From Pseudolabrys sp. (GTDB lineage Bacteria; Pseudomonadota; Alphaproteobacteria; Rhizobiales; Xanthobacteraceae): a DNA stretch of 40,502 bases. Where the stretch lies: contig JAFBAG010000015.1 of NCBI GenBank assembly GCA_019247925.1, forward strand, positions 1 to 40,502, written 5' to 3'. Numbering within the stretch: position 1 is the stretch's first letter; each line of letters opens with the position of its first letter. Below, in pieces: positions 11,182-19,224 of the stretch. The notes under the pieces were generated by a model. It did no database searches, had not been told where the DNA came from, and saw only the letters and a program-made list of their open reading frames with translations. A program made the translations under genes and the position numbers.

Positions 11182-11433
11182 TCAATCCGCACTCGGCAGC
11201 CGGCGCATCGTGAATTCGATGCGTCCGCCGGGCAATTCGCGCCAGTGCTCAACCGCCGTCAGATAAGCGGCTTTGGGAAAGCGCCCGAAATATTGCCGCG
11301 CTTTTTGACGCGCTTCCTCGAGCGGCAGCGAAAAGGTCTCGCGACGGAATCCGTCGCTGCGCGACTGCTTTCGCCGCGCCGCGCCCTGCGACAGGCGCCG
11401 CGCCAGATCCCGCGGTGTGTTCGTCCCGGCCAT
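11182..11433 (-). CDS. Hypothetical small basic protein (83 aa)
   Basis: Operonic ORF between the DM13 and CCA-like genes; no family recognised. Confidence 0.6.
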   Translation of the reverse strand: MAGTNTPRDLARRLSQGAARRKQSRSDGFRRETFSLPLEEARQKARQYFGRFPKAAYLTAVEHWRELPGGRIEFTMRRLPSAD

Positions 11434-11478
11434 CGTGGCAGTTTAGGACCGGCGCGCGACCGGACACAACAAACCAGA

Positions 11479-12714
11479 TCAGCGCGGCGTGGCCGCCTTT
11501 TCTATGATGCCGTGGAGAGCGGCCCTGTCGGAGGGAAATCCGGCCGCGATCCATGCGGCTTCCGCCGCTTTCAAAGCCTCGCCGAGCGCGGGACCCTGCG
11601 TCATTCCGCGCGCCATCAGGTCCGCGGCTTTGATCGGAAACGCCGGGGCGGTCCAGCGCTGCGGCAGCGTGGCAAGCTTGCGCCATTCCTCGTCCTGGAC
11701 CGCCGCGCCCGACCGCGCCCAGCCAAGCAGCGCTTGATCGAGGAACAGGGCGGGACCCAACCGATACAACAGAGTGCGCCGGGCATTCTCAGATAGCGCC
11801 GGACCGATCCGCCACCAGCCTTCCGCTATGCCGGCAAGCCGCGCGTGCTCGACATTGGTGAGACGCAGTTTCTGCCATAGCCGCTCGACATCCTCGGCAA
11901 CGACCACGGCAAGCGCGCCAAGCCGGCGCAGCGGATCGGGCGCAAGCGTCAGCGTCTCCTCGAGCCGCGCCATGGCGGTGACGTGAACGATATTCGGCAC
12001 GCCCGCAATGACGCGGCCGAGCAGCCCGTTATCGGCCATGACTTCGAGCGCCGCGACCGCGCCCGGCGCCGCGAGCAGCTTGAGCATTTCCATGCGCACG
12101 CGCTCGCGCGAAAGCTGGTCGAGCCCTTCGCGCAATTGAATGCAAGCGGCGAGGCCCGGCGCATCCAAACCACCCTTCCCGTACCAGGCGTGGAAGCGGA
12201 AGAAGCGCAGGATGCGAAGATAGTCCTCGGCGATGCGCTTCGCCGGGTCGCCGATGAACCGCACCTTGCGCGCGGTGAGGTCAGCGAGACCGCCGACGTA
12301 ATCCTCGATTGCGCCATCGCGTGACGCCGACAGTGCATTCAACGTGAAGTCGCGCCGCTCGGCATCCGCCTTCCAGTCCCGGCCGAAAACGACCTTGGCG
12401 TGACGGCCATAAGTCTCGACGTCGCGGCGTAGCGTGGTGACCTCGAACGGCATGCCGTCGCCGACCACTGTCACGGTGCCGTGCTCGATGCCAGTCGGCA
12501 CCGCTTTGAATCCCGCGGCCGTGACTCGCTTGATCACCTCTTCGGGGACCGCCGTGGTGGCGATGTCGATCTCGTGCACCGGCTCCCCGAGCAACGCGTT
12601 GCGCACCGCGCCGCCGACCACGCGGGCTTCTTCGCCACTGCCATCAAGAGCGGCAAGCAGCTTCGCAAGCGCGCCCTGCGCCAACCAGGCGGCTCCGGAG
12701 AGGTTCGCAGTCAT
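11479..12714 (-). CDS. CCA tRNA nucleotidyltransferase / poly(A) polymerase-like protein
   Basis: VVGGAVRNALLGEPVHEIDIATT, ERRDFTLNAL, IAEDYLRILRFFRFHAWYG motifs; ATG 12714. Confidence 0.93.
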   Translation of the reverse strand: MTANLSGAAWLAQGALAKLLAALDGSGEEARVVGGAVRNALLGEPVHEIDIATTAVPEEVIKRVTAAGFKAVPTGIEHGTVTVVGDGMPFEVTTLRRDVETYGRHAKVVFGRDWKADAERRDFTLNALSASRDGAIEDYVGGLADLTARKVRFIGDPAKRIAEDYLRILRFFRFHAWYGKGGLDAPGLAACIQLREGLDQLSRERVRMEMLKLLAAPGAVAALEVMADNGLLGRVIAGVPNIVHVTAMARLEETLTLAPDPLRRLGALAVVVAEDVERLWQKLRLTNVEHARLAGIAEGWWRIGPALSENARRTLLYRLGPALFLDQALLGWARSGAAVQDEEWRKLATLPQRWTAPAFPIKAADLMARGMTQGPALGEALKAAEAAWIAAGFPSDRAALHGIIEKAATPR

Positions 12715-12977
12715 CAGCGCAGCCGTCCCGGAACAAATTTTCCGTCTTCGACATGCGCCGGCACATATTCGCGGCCAACCGGCGCGCCACCATAATTGGC
12801 GAAATACAGAAAGCTGCCGAGCACCAGCAGCAGAGCCAGAATGCAGAGCGTCAAGAGACGCTTGAGCGGCCACTGCGTCCGATCAAAAACGCCCGCGCGC
12901 GTCGCCCAAAGAAACGCCGCGTACAGCGCAAAGGGCGTCACGAAAAGCAGGATCTCGGTGGCGACGGGCCGGATCAT
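12714..12977 (-). CDS. DUF6111-like small membrane protein
   Basis: 87 aa with two TM segments and FLYFANYGGAPVGREYVPAHVEDGKFVPG; position between the NUDIX and CCA genes. Confidence 0.75.
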   Translation of the reverse strand: MIRPVATEILLFVTPFALYAAFLWATRAGVFDRTQWPLKRLLTLCILALLLVLGSFLYFANYGGAPVGREYVPAHVEDGKFVPGRLR

Positions 12978-13630
12978 CGATAGATCCTGTCGTAGAGGTT
13001 ACGCAGGATACCAGCCGTGACCCCCCAAATGTAGCGTTCGCCGAATGTGATCGCGTAATAATGACGCGTCATGCCCTGCCATTCGCGCGAATGGCGCTGG
13101 TGATTGGCGATATCCATCACAAAAGAGAGCGGCACTTCGAACGCGCTGTCGACTTCCGCCTTGTTGAGCGCCAGTTCAAATTTGGTCCTGAGCCGGGCAA
13201 CGACCGGCACGATCCGGTAGCCAAGCGTCGTCATATAGAGGTCGAGATAGCCGAGCGGCTCGACCATTTCGCGGGCGAGCCCGATTTCTTCTTCGGCCTC
13301 GCGCAAAGCCGCGACGGCCGCGCTGTCATCCCCGGCATCGATTTTGCCGCCGGGAAACGAAATCTGCCCGGGATGGTCTGGCAGATGTTGCGAGCGCTGC
13401 GTGAGCAGCACCATGGGCTCGTCTCGCTCGATGACGGCGACGAGAACGGCCGCGGGCCGGATCGGACGCACGGCAGCAATCTTGGCCATCACCGGATCGG
13501 CGTCGTGGTCGCCGCGCTTCGGCACGATCTCGGGATCGGCAAGGCCAGCCGGCGTCTCCAGTGTCAGCCGTTCGCGGACGCGGCCGAAAAATTCCGCCGC
13601 GGTCAGCGTCAGCGAAGCTTCCGCCTCCAT
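12974..13630 (-). CDS. CoA pyrophosphatase-like NUDIX hydrolase
   Basis: LLTQRSQHLPDHPGQISFPGGKID (CoA-type signature) and REAEEEIGL Nudix box. Confidence 0.9.
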   Translation of the reverse strand: MEAEASLTLTAAEFFGRVRERLTLETPAGLADPEIVPKRGDHDADPVMAKIAAVRPIRPAAVLVAVIERDEPMVLLTQRSQHLPDHPGQISFPGGKIDAGDDSAAVAALREAEEEIGLAREMVEPLGYLDLYMTTLGYRIVPVVARLRTKFELALNKAEVDSAFEVPLSFVMDIANHQRHSREWQGMTRHYYAITFGERYIWGVTAGILRNLYDRIYR

Positions 13631-14220
13631 CAGGCGAACTCCCGCAGCGCGCTGGCTTCAGCCATCGGGAAAAAGGCGGCCGCGGACGCAACGCCGAACA
13701 TCGCGCGGCCGCCGATCATGCGCTCCTCACCCAGCGCGACCAAATCATAAAACAGGGCGCGTGTGACTTTGGCCCACAGCCCCCTGCGCACATGCACGTA
13801 AGGCTTGAGGCCACCGGTCGCGCTCTCCGGATCGAAGCGCAGCGCGTTGTCGGCGCCGCATGTCACCCAGTCATCGACATTGGTTCGAAAGCGCAGCACG
13901 CGGCTTTCCGGCGTCGTGTCGGGCTTGAGCTCGACGGCGAGAAACGGCGCGTCGTCGACCGTGATGCCGACTTTTTCCACGGGAGTAACAAGAAAGTGTT
14001 TGTCGCCCTCGCGCTTGAGTACGGAAGCAAACAATTTGACCAGCGCCGCGCGGCCGATCGGTGTTTTCTGATAAAACCAGGTGCCGTCGCTGGCGATCCG
14101 CATGTCGATGTCGCCGCAGAATGGCGGATCCCACAAATGGACGGGCGGAGCAGCTTTGCCCGCGCTTTCACCGAGCGCGGCGCTGATCTTGTCCAAGCCG
14201 CTCTGCCCTGTCTTCGCCAT
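13630..14220 (-). CDS. DUF1285 domain-containing protein
   Basis: PPVHLWDPPFCGDIDMRIASDGTWFYQKTPIGRAALVKLFASVLKREGDKHFLVTPVEKVGI is the DUF1285 core; start refined to 14220. Confidence 0.9.
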   Translation of the reverse strand: MAKTGQSGLDKISAALGESAGKAAPPVHLWDPPFCGDIDMRIASDGTWFYQKTPIGRAALVKLFASVLKREGDKHFLVTPVEKVGITVDDAPFLAVELKPDTTPESRVLRFRTNVDDWVTCGADNALRFDPESATGGLKPYVHVRRGLWAKVTRALFYDLVALGEERMIGGRAMFGVASAAAFFPMAEASALREFA

Positions 14221-14424
14221 TGTTTTCCTAATGAATTGAAGACCTTGAAGCCTGTTCGCATCTCTGCGAAGGGACCCACCGGATCGGCAAGATAGCGTAA
14301 GCTTGCACGGCGGATCGTGCCAGATTCGACGTGAAGAAATCGGCTGGTGCGAAGCTTGCATCGTATCGGGCCGTCGGCGCCAAAGCGCCGGAAGCGGTTT
14401 TGAAAGCGCTCGAAAGGAGCCCCT

Positions 14425-15429
14425 ATGGCGAGCGGCGAAAATCTCGAAAAGCTTGAGGATATGATCGTGCGCGCGGCGGAATCCACGGCCACTCATGTCC
14501 GCGCCGCCAAAGCGGCGATCAGCAACGTCATTTTCGGCCAGGATCAGGTCGTCGAGCGCGCGCTCATAACTTTGCTGTCCGGTGGTCATGCGCTGCTGGT
14601 CGGCGTGCCCGGCCTCGCCAAGACCAAACTGGTCGAAACCATGGGCACGGTGCTCGGGCTTGACGCGCGACGCGTTCAATTCACGCCAGACCTGATGCCC
14701 TCCGACATTCTGGGCTCGGAGGTTCTTGAGGAGAGCACCGGCGGCAAGCGCAACTTCCGTTTCATTTCGGGCCCGGTATTCGCGCAGCTGCTGATGGCGG
14801 ACGAGATCAACCGCGCCTCGCCGCGCACCCAGTCGGCGCTGCTGCAGGCGATGCAGGAGCAGCATGTGACGGTGGCGGGCCTCCGTTACGACCTGCCCAA
14901 GCCATTCCATGTGCTCGCGACCCAGAACCCACTCGAACAGGAAGGCACCTACCCGCTTCCTGAAGCGCAACTCGACCGGTTCTTGATGCAGGTCGACGTC
15001 GATTATCCCGACCACGAGGCGGAACGGAAAATCCTGTTCGACACGACCGGCGCCGACGAAAGCCGGGCCAAGCCGGCGATGACTGCCGAAGATTTGCTGG
15101 CGGCGCAGCGTCTGGTGCGCCGGCTCCCGGTCGGAGAGAGCGTGGTCGAAGCGATCCTTGCTCTGGTCCGCTCGGCCCGCCCCGGATCGGATGGCGGCGA
15201 GCTTGGCCGGCTGATCTCATGGGGCCCCGGCCCCCGCGCCAGCCAGGCCTTGATGCTGGTCGTGCGTGCACGCGCGCTGCTTGACGGTCGTTTCGCGCCG
15301 TCGATCGACGACGTCATCGAGCTCGCCGAGCCCGTTCTCAAACACCGCATGGCGCTGACCTTCGCCGCGCGGGCCGATGGCGAAACGATCGGCAACGTCA
15401 TATCGCGTCTCAAGGCCCGCATCGGGTAA
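14425..15429 (+). CDS. MoxR family AAA+ ATPase
   Basis: Walker A LLVGVPGLAKTK, Walker B LLMADEINRASPRTQSALLQAMQE, ATQNPLEQEGTYPLPEAQLDRF. Confidence 0.96.
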   Translation: MASGENLEKLEDMIVRAAESTATHVRAAKAAISNVIFGQDQVVERALITLLSGGHALLVGVPGLAKTKLVETMGTVLGLDARRVQFTPDLMPSDILGSEVLEESTGGKRNFRFISGPVFAQLLMADEINRASPRTQSALLQAMQEQHVTVAGLRYDLPKPFHVLATQNPLEQEGTYPLPEAQLDRFLMQVDVDYPDHEAERKILFDTTGADESRAKPAMTAEDLLAAQRLVRRLPVGESVVEAILALVRSARPGSDGGELGRLISWGPGPRASQALMLVVRARALLDGRFAPSIDDVIELAEPVLKHRMALTFAARADGETIGNVISRLKARIG

Positions 15430-15435
15430 CGGGGC

Positions 15436-16389
15436 ATGGCCGATCCCCGGCAGAACGCGAACGAGAGCGAGGCGGTACGCGCGGCGGTCGGGAAAAGCCG
15501 CAAGCTCGCCGCGCGCGTCCCGAGGCTGATCCTCGAGGCGCGGCGCGTCGCCGCGACCGTCATTCACGGACTGCATGGCCGCCGCCGTGCCGGGCCCGGG
15601 GAAAACTTCTGGCAGTACCGGCGCTTCCTCAACGGCGAGCCCGCCGTCAATGTCGACTGGCGCCGCTCGGCGCGAGACGACCATCTTTATGTCCGCGAAC
15701 GCGAATGGGAGGCCTCGCATACGATCTGGCTGTGGCCCGACCGTTCGGCCTCGATGGATTTCAACTCGCACCTCACCGAGTGGACCAAGCTCGAGCGGGC
15801 GCTGGTCGTCTCATTCGCAATGGCGGAAGTGCTGGTCCAGGGCGGCGAGCGCGTCGGCATTCCCGAGCTGATGCGGCCGACGGCGAACCGCAACATTATC
15901 GAGAAAATGGCGCAGACAATCGTCCACGATCCGAACGAACGGGCGAGCCTCCCCCCCAATTTCGCTCCGGCGCCGTTTTCGGAAGTGCTGCTGCTGTCGG
16001 ACTTCTGGAGTCCGATTGCCGATTTCCGCAAGATGATCGGCCTGCTCGCCGCAAACGGCGCGCGCGGCCACGTCGTGCAGGTCGTGGATCCGGCGGAGGA
16101 AAGTTTCCCCTATGCGGGCCGCGTCGAATTCATCGAATCCGAAGGGCTCGGCAGCATCACCGCAGGGCGCGCCGAGACCTGGCGCAAGGACTATCAATCA
16201 CTCCTCGCTAATCATCGTGCAGCCCTACGCGCCGAATGTGAGCATTTTGGCTGGACGTTCACCGTGCATCGCACCGATCGTGGTCCCACCGAATTGTTGT
16301 TCGCGATCCACGCCCGGATGGGTCAGGGGGCCCATGTCACCGTCAAGGCGGCACAGCCGGCGCGCACCGGAATGGCGGCACCGATATGA
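15436..16389 (+). CDS. DUF58 domain-containing protein (VWA-like)
   Basis: GPGENFWQYRRFLNGEPAVNVDWRRSARDDHLYVREREWEASHTIWLWPDRSASMDF; DxSxS MIDAS-like DRSAS. Confidence 0.94.
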   Translation: MADPRQNANESEAVRAAVGKSRKLAARVPRLILEARRVAATVIHGLHGRRRAGPGENFWQYRRFLNGEPAVNVDWRRSARDDHLYVREREWEASHTIWLWPDRSASMDFNSHLTEWTKLERALVVSFAMAEVLVQGGERVGIPELMRPTANRNIIEKMAQTIVHDPNERASLPPNFAPAPFSEVLLLSDFWSPIADFRKMIGLLAANGARGHVVQVVDPAEESFPYAGRVEFIESEGLGSITAGRAETWRKDYQSLLANHRAALRAECEHFGWTFTVHRTDRGPTELLFAIHARMGQGAHVTVKAAQPARTGMAAPI

Positions 16390-19199
16390 TCGCCGGTCTT
16401 CCGCTCGCTTTTGCCCAGCCGCTCGTTTTGCTCGGCCTCCTGGCGTTGCCCGTCTTGTGGTGGCTGCTGCGTTTGGTGCCGCCGCGTCCGCGGCAGATCA
16501 CCTTTCCCCCGACACGGCTGCTCTTTGAGATCACGCCGAAGGAAGAAACGCCGGCGCGCACGCCATGGTGGCTCACTTTGCTTCGTCTCACGCTCGCGAC
16601 TTTGGTCATTCTGGCCGCCGCGGGACCGATGTGGAATCCCCCGGTCGCCGCGACCAACCGCGCCGCACCCCTCCTCGTCCTTCTCGACGACGGCTGGGCC
16701 GCCGCCGCATCCTGGGACGCGCGGCTGCGCACCGCCGACGAGCTTCTTGGCCGTGCGGAGGCCGATAACCGCGGTGTCGCTGTTCTTCCACTTTCGGAAA
16801 CGAGCCGCGATATTTCACTGCAGCCCGCCGCGGCTGCGCGCGTTCAGGTCAAGCAATTGAAGCCCAAGCCGCACAGTGTCGAGCGCAGCGAAGCGCTGCC
16901 GGTGCTCACGCGTTTTCTCGGCGCAGCCCAGGACATCGAAGCGGTCTGGCTTTCGGACGGTGTCGATCTCGGCAATGCCGGTGCGTTCGTTCAGGCGCTC
17001 GGCCGCATGCTTGGCACCCGGCCCCTCACTATCGTCGAAGGCGGTGTCAATCCGGCGCTTGCGCTCGCCGCTGCCGACAACGCCGCCGGTGCGTTGACCG
17101 TGAAAGTGTTGCGCGCGGAAACGGGCGGAATTCCGGGTGGCACGGTTCAGGCGCTCGACCTCAAAGGATTGCCGCTCGGCGAGGCGCCTTTCCGCTTCAC
17201 CGGCAACGAACGCGAGGCCGAGGCTGCGATCGACCTGCCGGTCGAAATACGCAACGACGTGGCGCGGCTGGAGATCGCGGGCGAGCGTTCCGCGGGCGCG
17301 GTCCAACTCCTCGACAAGCGTTGGCGCCGCCGCACGATCGGAGTCGTCTCCGGGTCGGCGGCTGACCGTTCGCAGCCGCTGATTGGCGCGAGCTATTATC
17401 TACAGCGAGCCCTCAATCCGTTCGCCGATGTGCGGCTAGCCGAAGGCGCCGCGCCGGCCGAGGCGGTCGGGCGCTTTCTCGATCAGCGCCTGCCGATGCT
17501 GATCCTCTCCGATGTCGGAAATGTTTCCGGCGAACCGCGCGAGCGGCTCAATCGCTGGATCGACGCGGGCGGCGTCCTGGTGCGCTTTGCCGGTCCGCAC
17601 CTCGCCGGCGGCGATGATGATCTCGTTCCGGTGAAGCTGCGGCGCGGCGGCCGCATCCTCGGCGGCAGTCTCTCCTGGGACAAGCCGCAGCAGCTCTCGG
17701 CTTTCGCCCGCGAAAGCCCGTTTGCCACGATGCCGGTACCGACCGACGTCACCGTCACGCGGCAAGTTCTTGCCGAGCCGGATTCGGAACTGACCCAACG
17801 TACCTGGGCGACTTTGGGTGACGGCACGCCGCTCGTCACGGCGCAGCGGCGCGGCAAGGGACTGCTGGTCCTCTTCCACGTCACCGCGGACACACGCTGG
17901 TCCGACCTGCCGCTGTCGGGCGCTTTCGTCGACATGCTCAAGCGCCTGGTGGCGATGTCGGGTTCAGCGACAACCGACACTGCGGCGACCGCGCAAACCG
18001 GCGTTCGCGACGTGCCGGTGGTGCCGGCAACCCGCGTGCTCGATGGATTTGGCGCGTTTCAGGCGCCGTCAGCTGCGGCGCGGCCGGTGCCCGCGGGCTT
18101 CTCTGCGCGCGCCACAGCCGACCATCCTCCCGGTTTTTACGGGCCGCCCGAGGGCCTTGTCGCCGTGAACACATTGGCGCCAGCCGACCGCCCTACGGCG
18201 ATCGACTTCAGCCCGCTCAACGCGCGCCGTGATGTGTTCCGGCACGGCGAACCGCTGGATTTGCGTGGACCGCTTTTCCTCGGGGCTCTCGGCCTGCTCG
18301 CCATCGACGCCCTTGTCGTATTCTGGCTCTCCGGCGGCATTGCCAGCCTGGTGCGGCGTCGCAGACCTGCGGCGGCAGTGCTTGCGATAGGATTGCTGCT
18401 TGCAGCGCTCGCTGCGCCCTCTCCCCTGCGCGCGCAGGCCGCGGACGACTTCGCCATGAAGTCCACGCTGCAGACGCGGCTCGCTTACGTCGTCACCGGC
18501 AACAGCGAAACGGATTCATTGAGCCAGGCCGGCTTGCAGGGGCTCACTTTGTTTCTTGCGCAGCGGACCGCGCTTGAAGCGGGCGATCCGGTTGGCATCG
18601 ACCCGGCGCGCGATGAGCTCGCATTTTTCCCCATCATCTACTGGCCAGTCCTGCCGGACGCGGGGAAGCCGTCACAGCAGGCGCTCGAGCGCATCGGCGC
18701 CTACATGAAACAGGGCGGCACGATTTTATTCGATACCCGTGACGCCGTATCGGCGACACCGGGCGCCGAAGGCTCCTCCGCAGGGATGGTTGCGCTGCGC
18801 GCTATCCTTTCCTCGCTCGACATTCCCGAGCTTGAGCCCATTCCGCATGACCACGTCCTGACCAAGACGTTTTTCCTGCTTCAAGAGTTTCCGGGACGCT
18901 TCACCGGCGGGCAGCTATGGGTCGAGGCTTTGCCGGCCGAGCAGGAGGAAGAGTTGGTCAATCGTCCCGCCCGCGCCGGCGACGGGGTATCCTCCATCAT
19001 CATCACCTCGAACGATTTCGCCGGAGCCTGGGCGATGCGCCCGGATGGCCAGCCGATGCTGCCGATGGCGCCGGGCGAACCGCGCCAACGCGAGCTCGCA
19101 TTTCGCGCCGGCGTGAACATCGTCATGTACGCACTGACCGGAAATTATAAGGCGGACCAGGTCCACATCCCGGCGCTTCTCGAGCGGTTGGGGCAATGA
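16386..19199 (+). CDS. BatA-like N-terminal / DUF4159 domain membrane protein (937 aa)
   Basis: N-terminal PLVLLGLLALPVLWWLLRLVPP BatA-type membrane segment; C-terminal QTRLAYVVTGNSETDSLSQAGLQGLTLFLAQRTALEAGDPVGIDPARDELAFFPIIYWP DUF4159. Confidence 0.9.
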   Translation: MIAGLPLAFAQPLVLLGLLALPVLWWLLRLVPPRPRQITFPPTRLLFEITPKEETPARTPWWLTLLRLTLATLVILAAAGPMWNPPVAATNRAAPLLVLLDDGWAAAASWDARLRTADELLGRAEADNRGVAVLPLSETSRDISLQPAAAARVQVKQLKPKPHSVERSEALPVLTRFLGAAQDIEAVWLSDGVDLGNAGAFVQALGRMLGTRPLTIVEGGVNPALALAAADNAAGALTVKVLRAETGGIPGGTVQALDLKGLPLGEAPFRFTGNEREAEAAIDLPVEIRNDVARLEIAGERSAGAVQLLDKRWRRRTIGVVSGSAADRSQPLIGASYYLQRALNPFADVRLAEGAAPAEAVGRFLDQRLPMLILSDVGNVSGEPRERLNRWIDAGGVLVRFAGPHLAGGDDDLVPVKLRRGGRILGGSLSWDKPQQLSAFARESPFATMPVPTDVTVTRQVLAEPDSELTQRTWATLGDGTPLVTAQRRGKGLLVLFHVTADTRWSDLPLSGAFVDMLKRLVAMSGSATTDTAATAQTGVRDVPVVPATRVLDGFGAFQAPSAAARPVPAGFSARATADHPPGFYGPPEGLVAVNTLAPADRPTAIDFSPLNARRDVFRHGEPLDLRGPLFLGALGLLAIDALVVFWLSGGIASLVRRRRPAAAVLAIGLLLAALAAPSPLRAQAADDFAMKSTLQTRLAYVVTGNSETDSLSQAGLQGLTLFLAQRTALEAGDPVGIDPARDELAFFPIIYWPVLPDAGKPSQQALERIGAYMKQGGTILFDTRDAVSATPGAEGSSAGMVALRAILSSLDIPELEPIPHDHVLTKTFFLLQEFPGRFTGGQLWVEALPAEQEEELVNRPARAGDGVSSIIITSNDFAGAWAMRPDGQPMLPMAPGEPRQRELAFRAGVNIVMYALTGNYKADQVHIPALLERLGQ

Positions 19200-19224
19200 A
19201 CGCCGTGGGTGACAGGAGCGCAGG

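Noticed and set aside
15951-15957. C7 homopolymer in the DUF58 gene as a phase-variation tract
   Set aside because: Short run, frame intact, encodes ordinary SLPPN; more likely chance in GC-rich coding DNA
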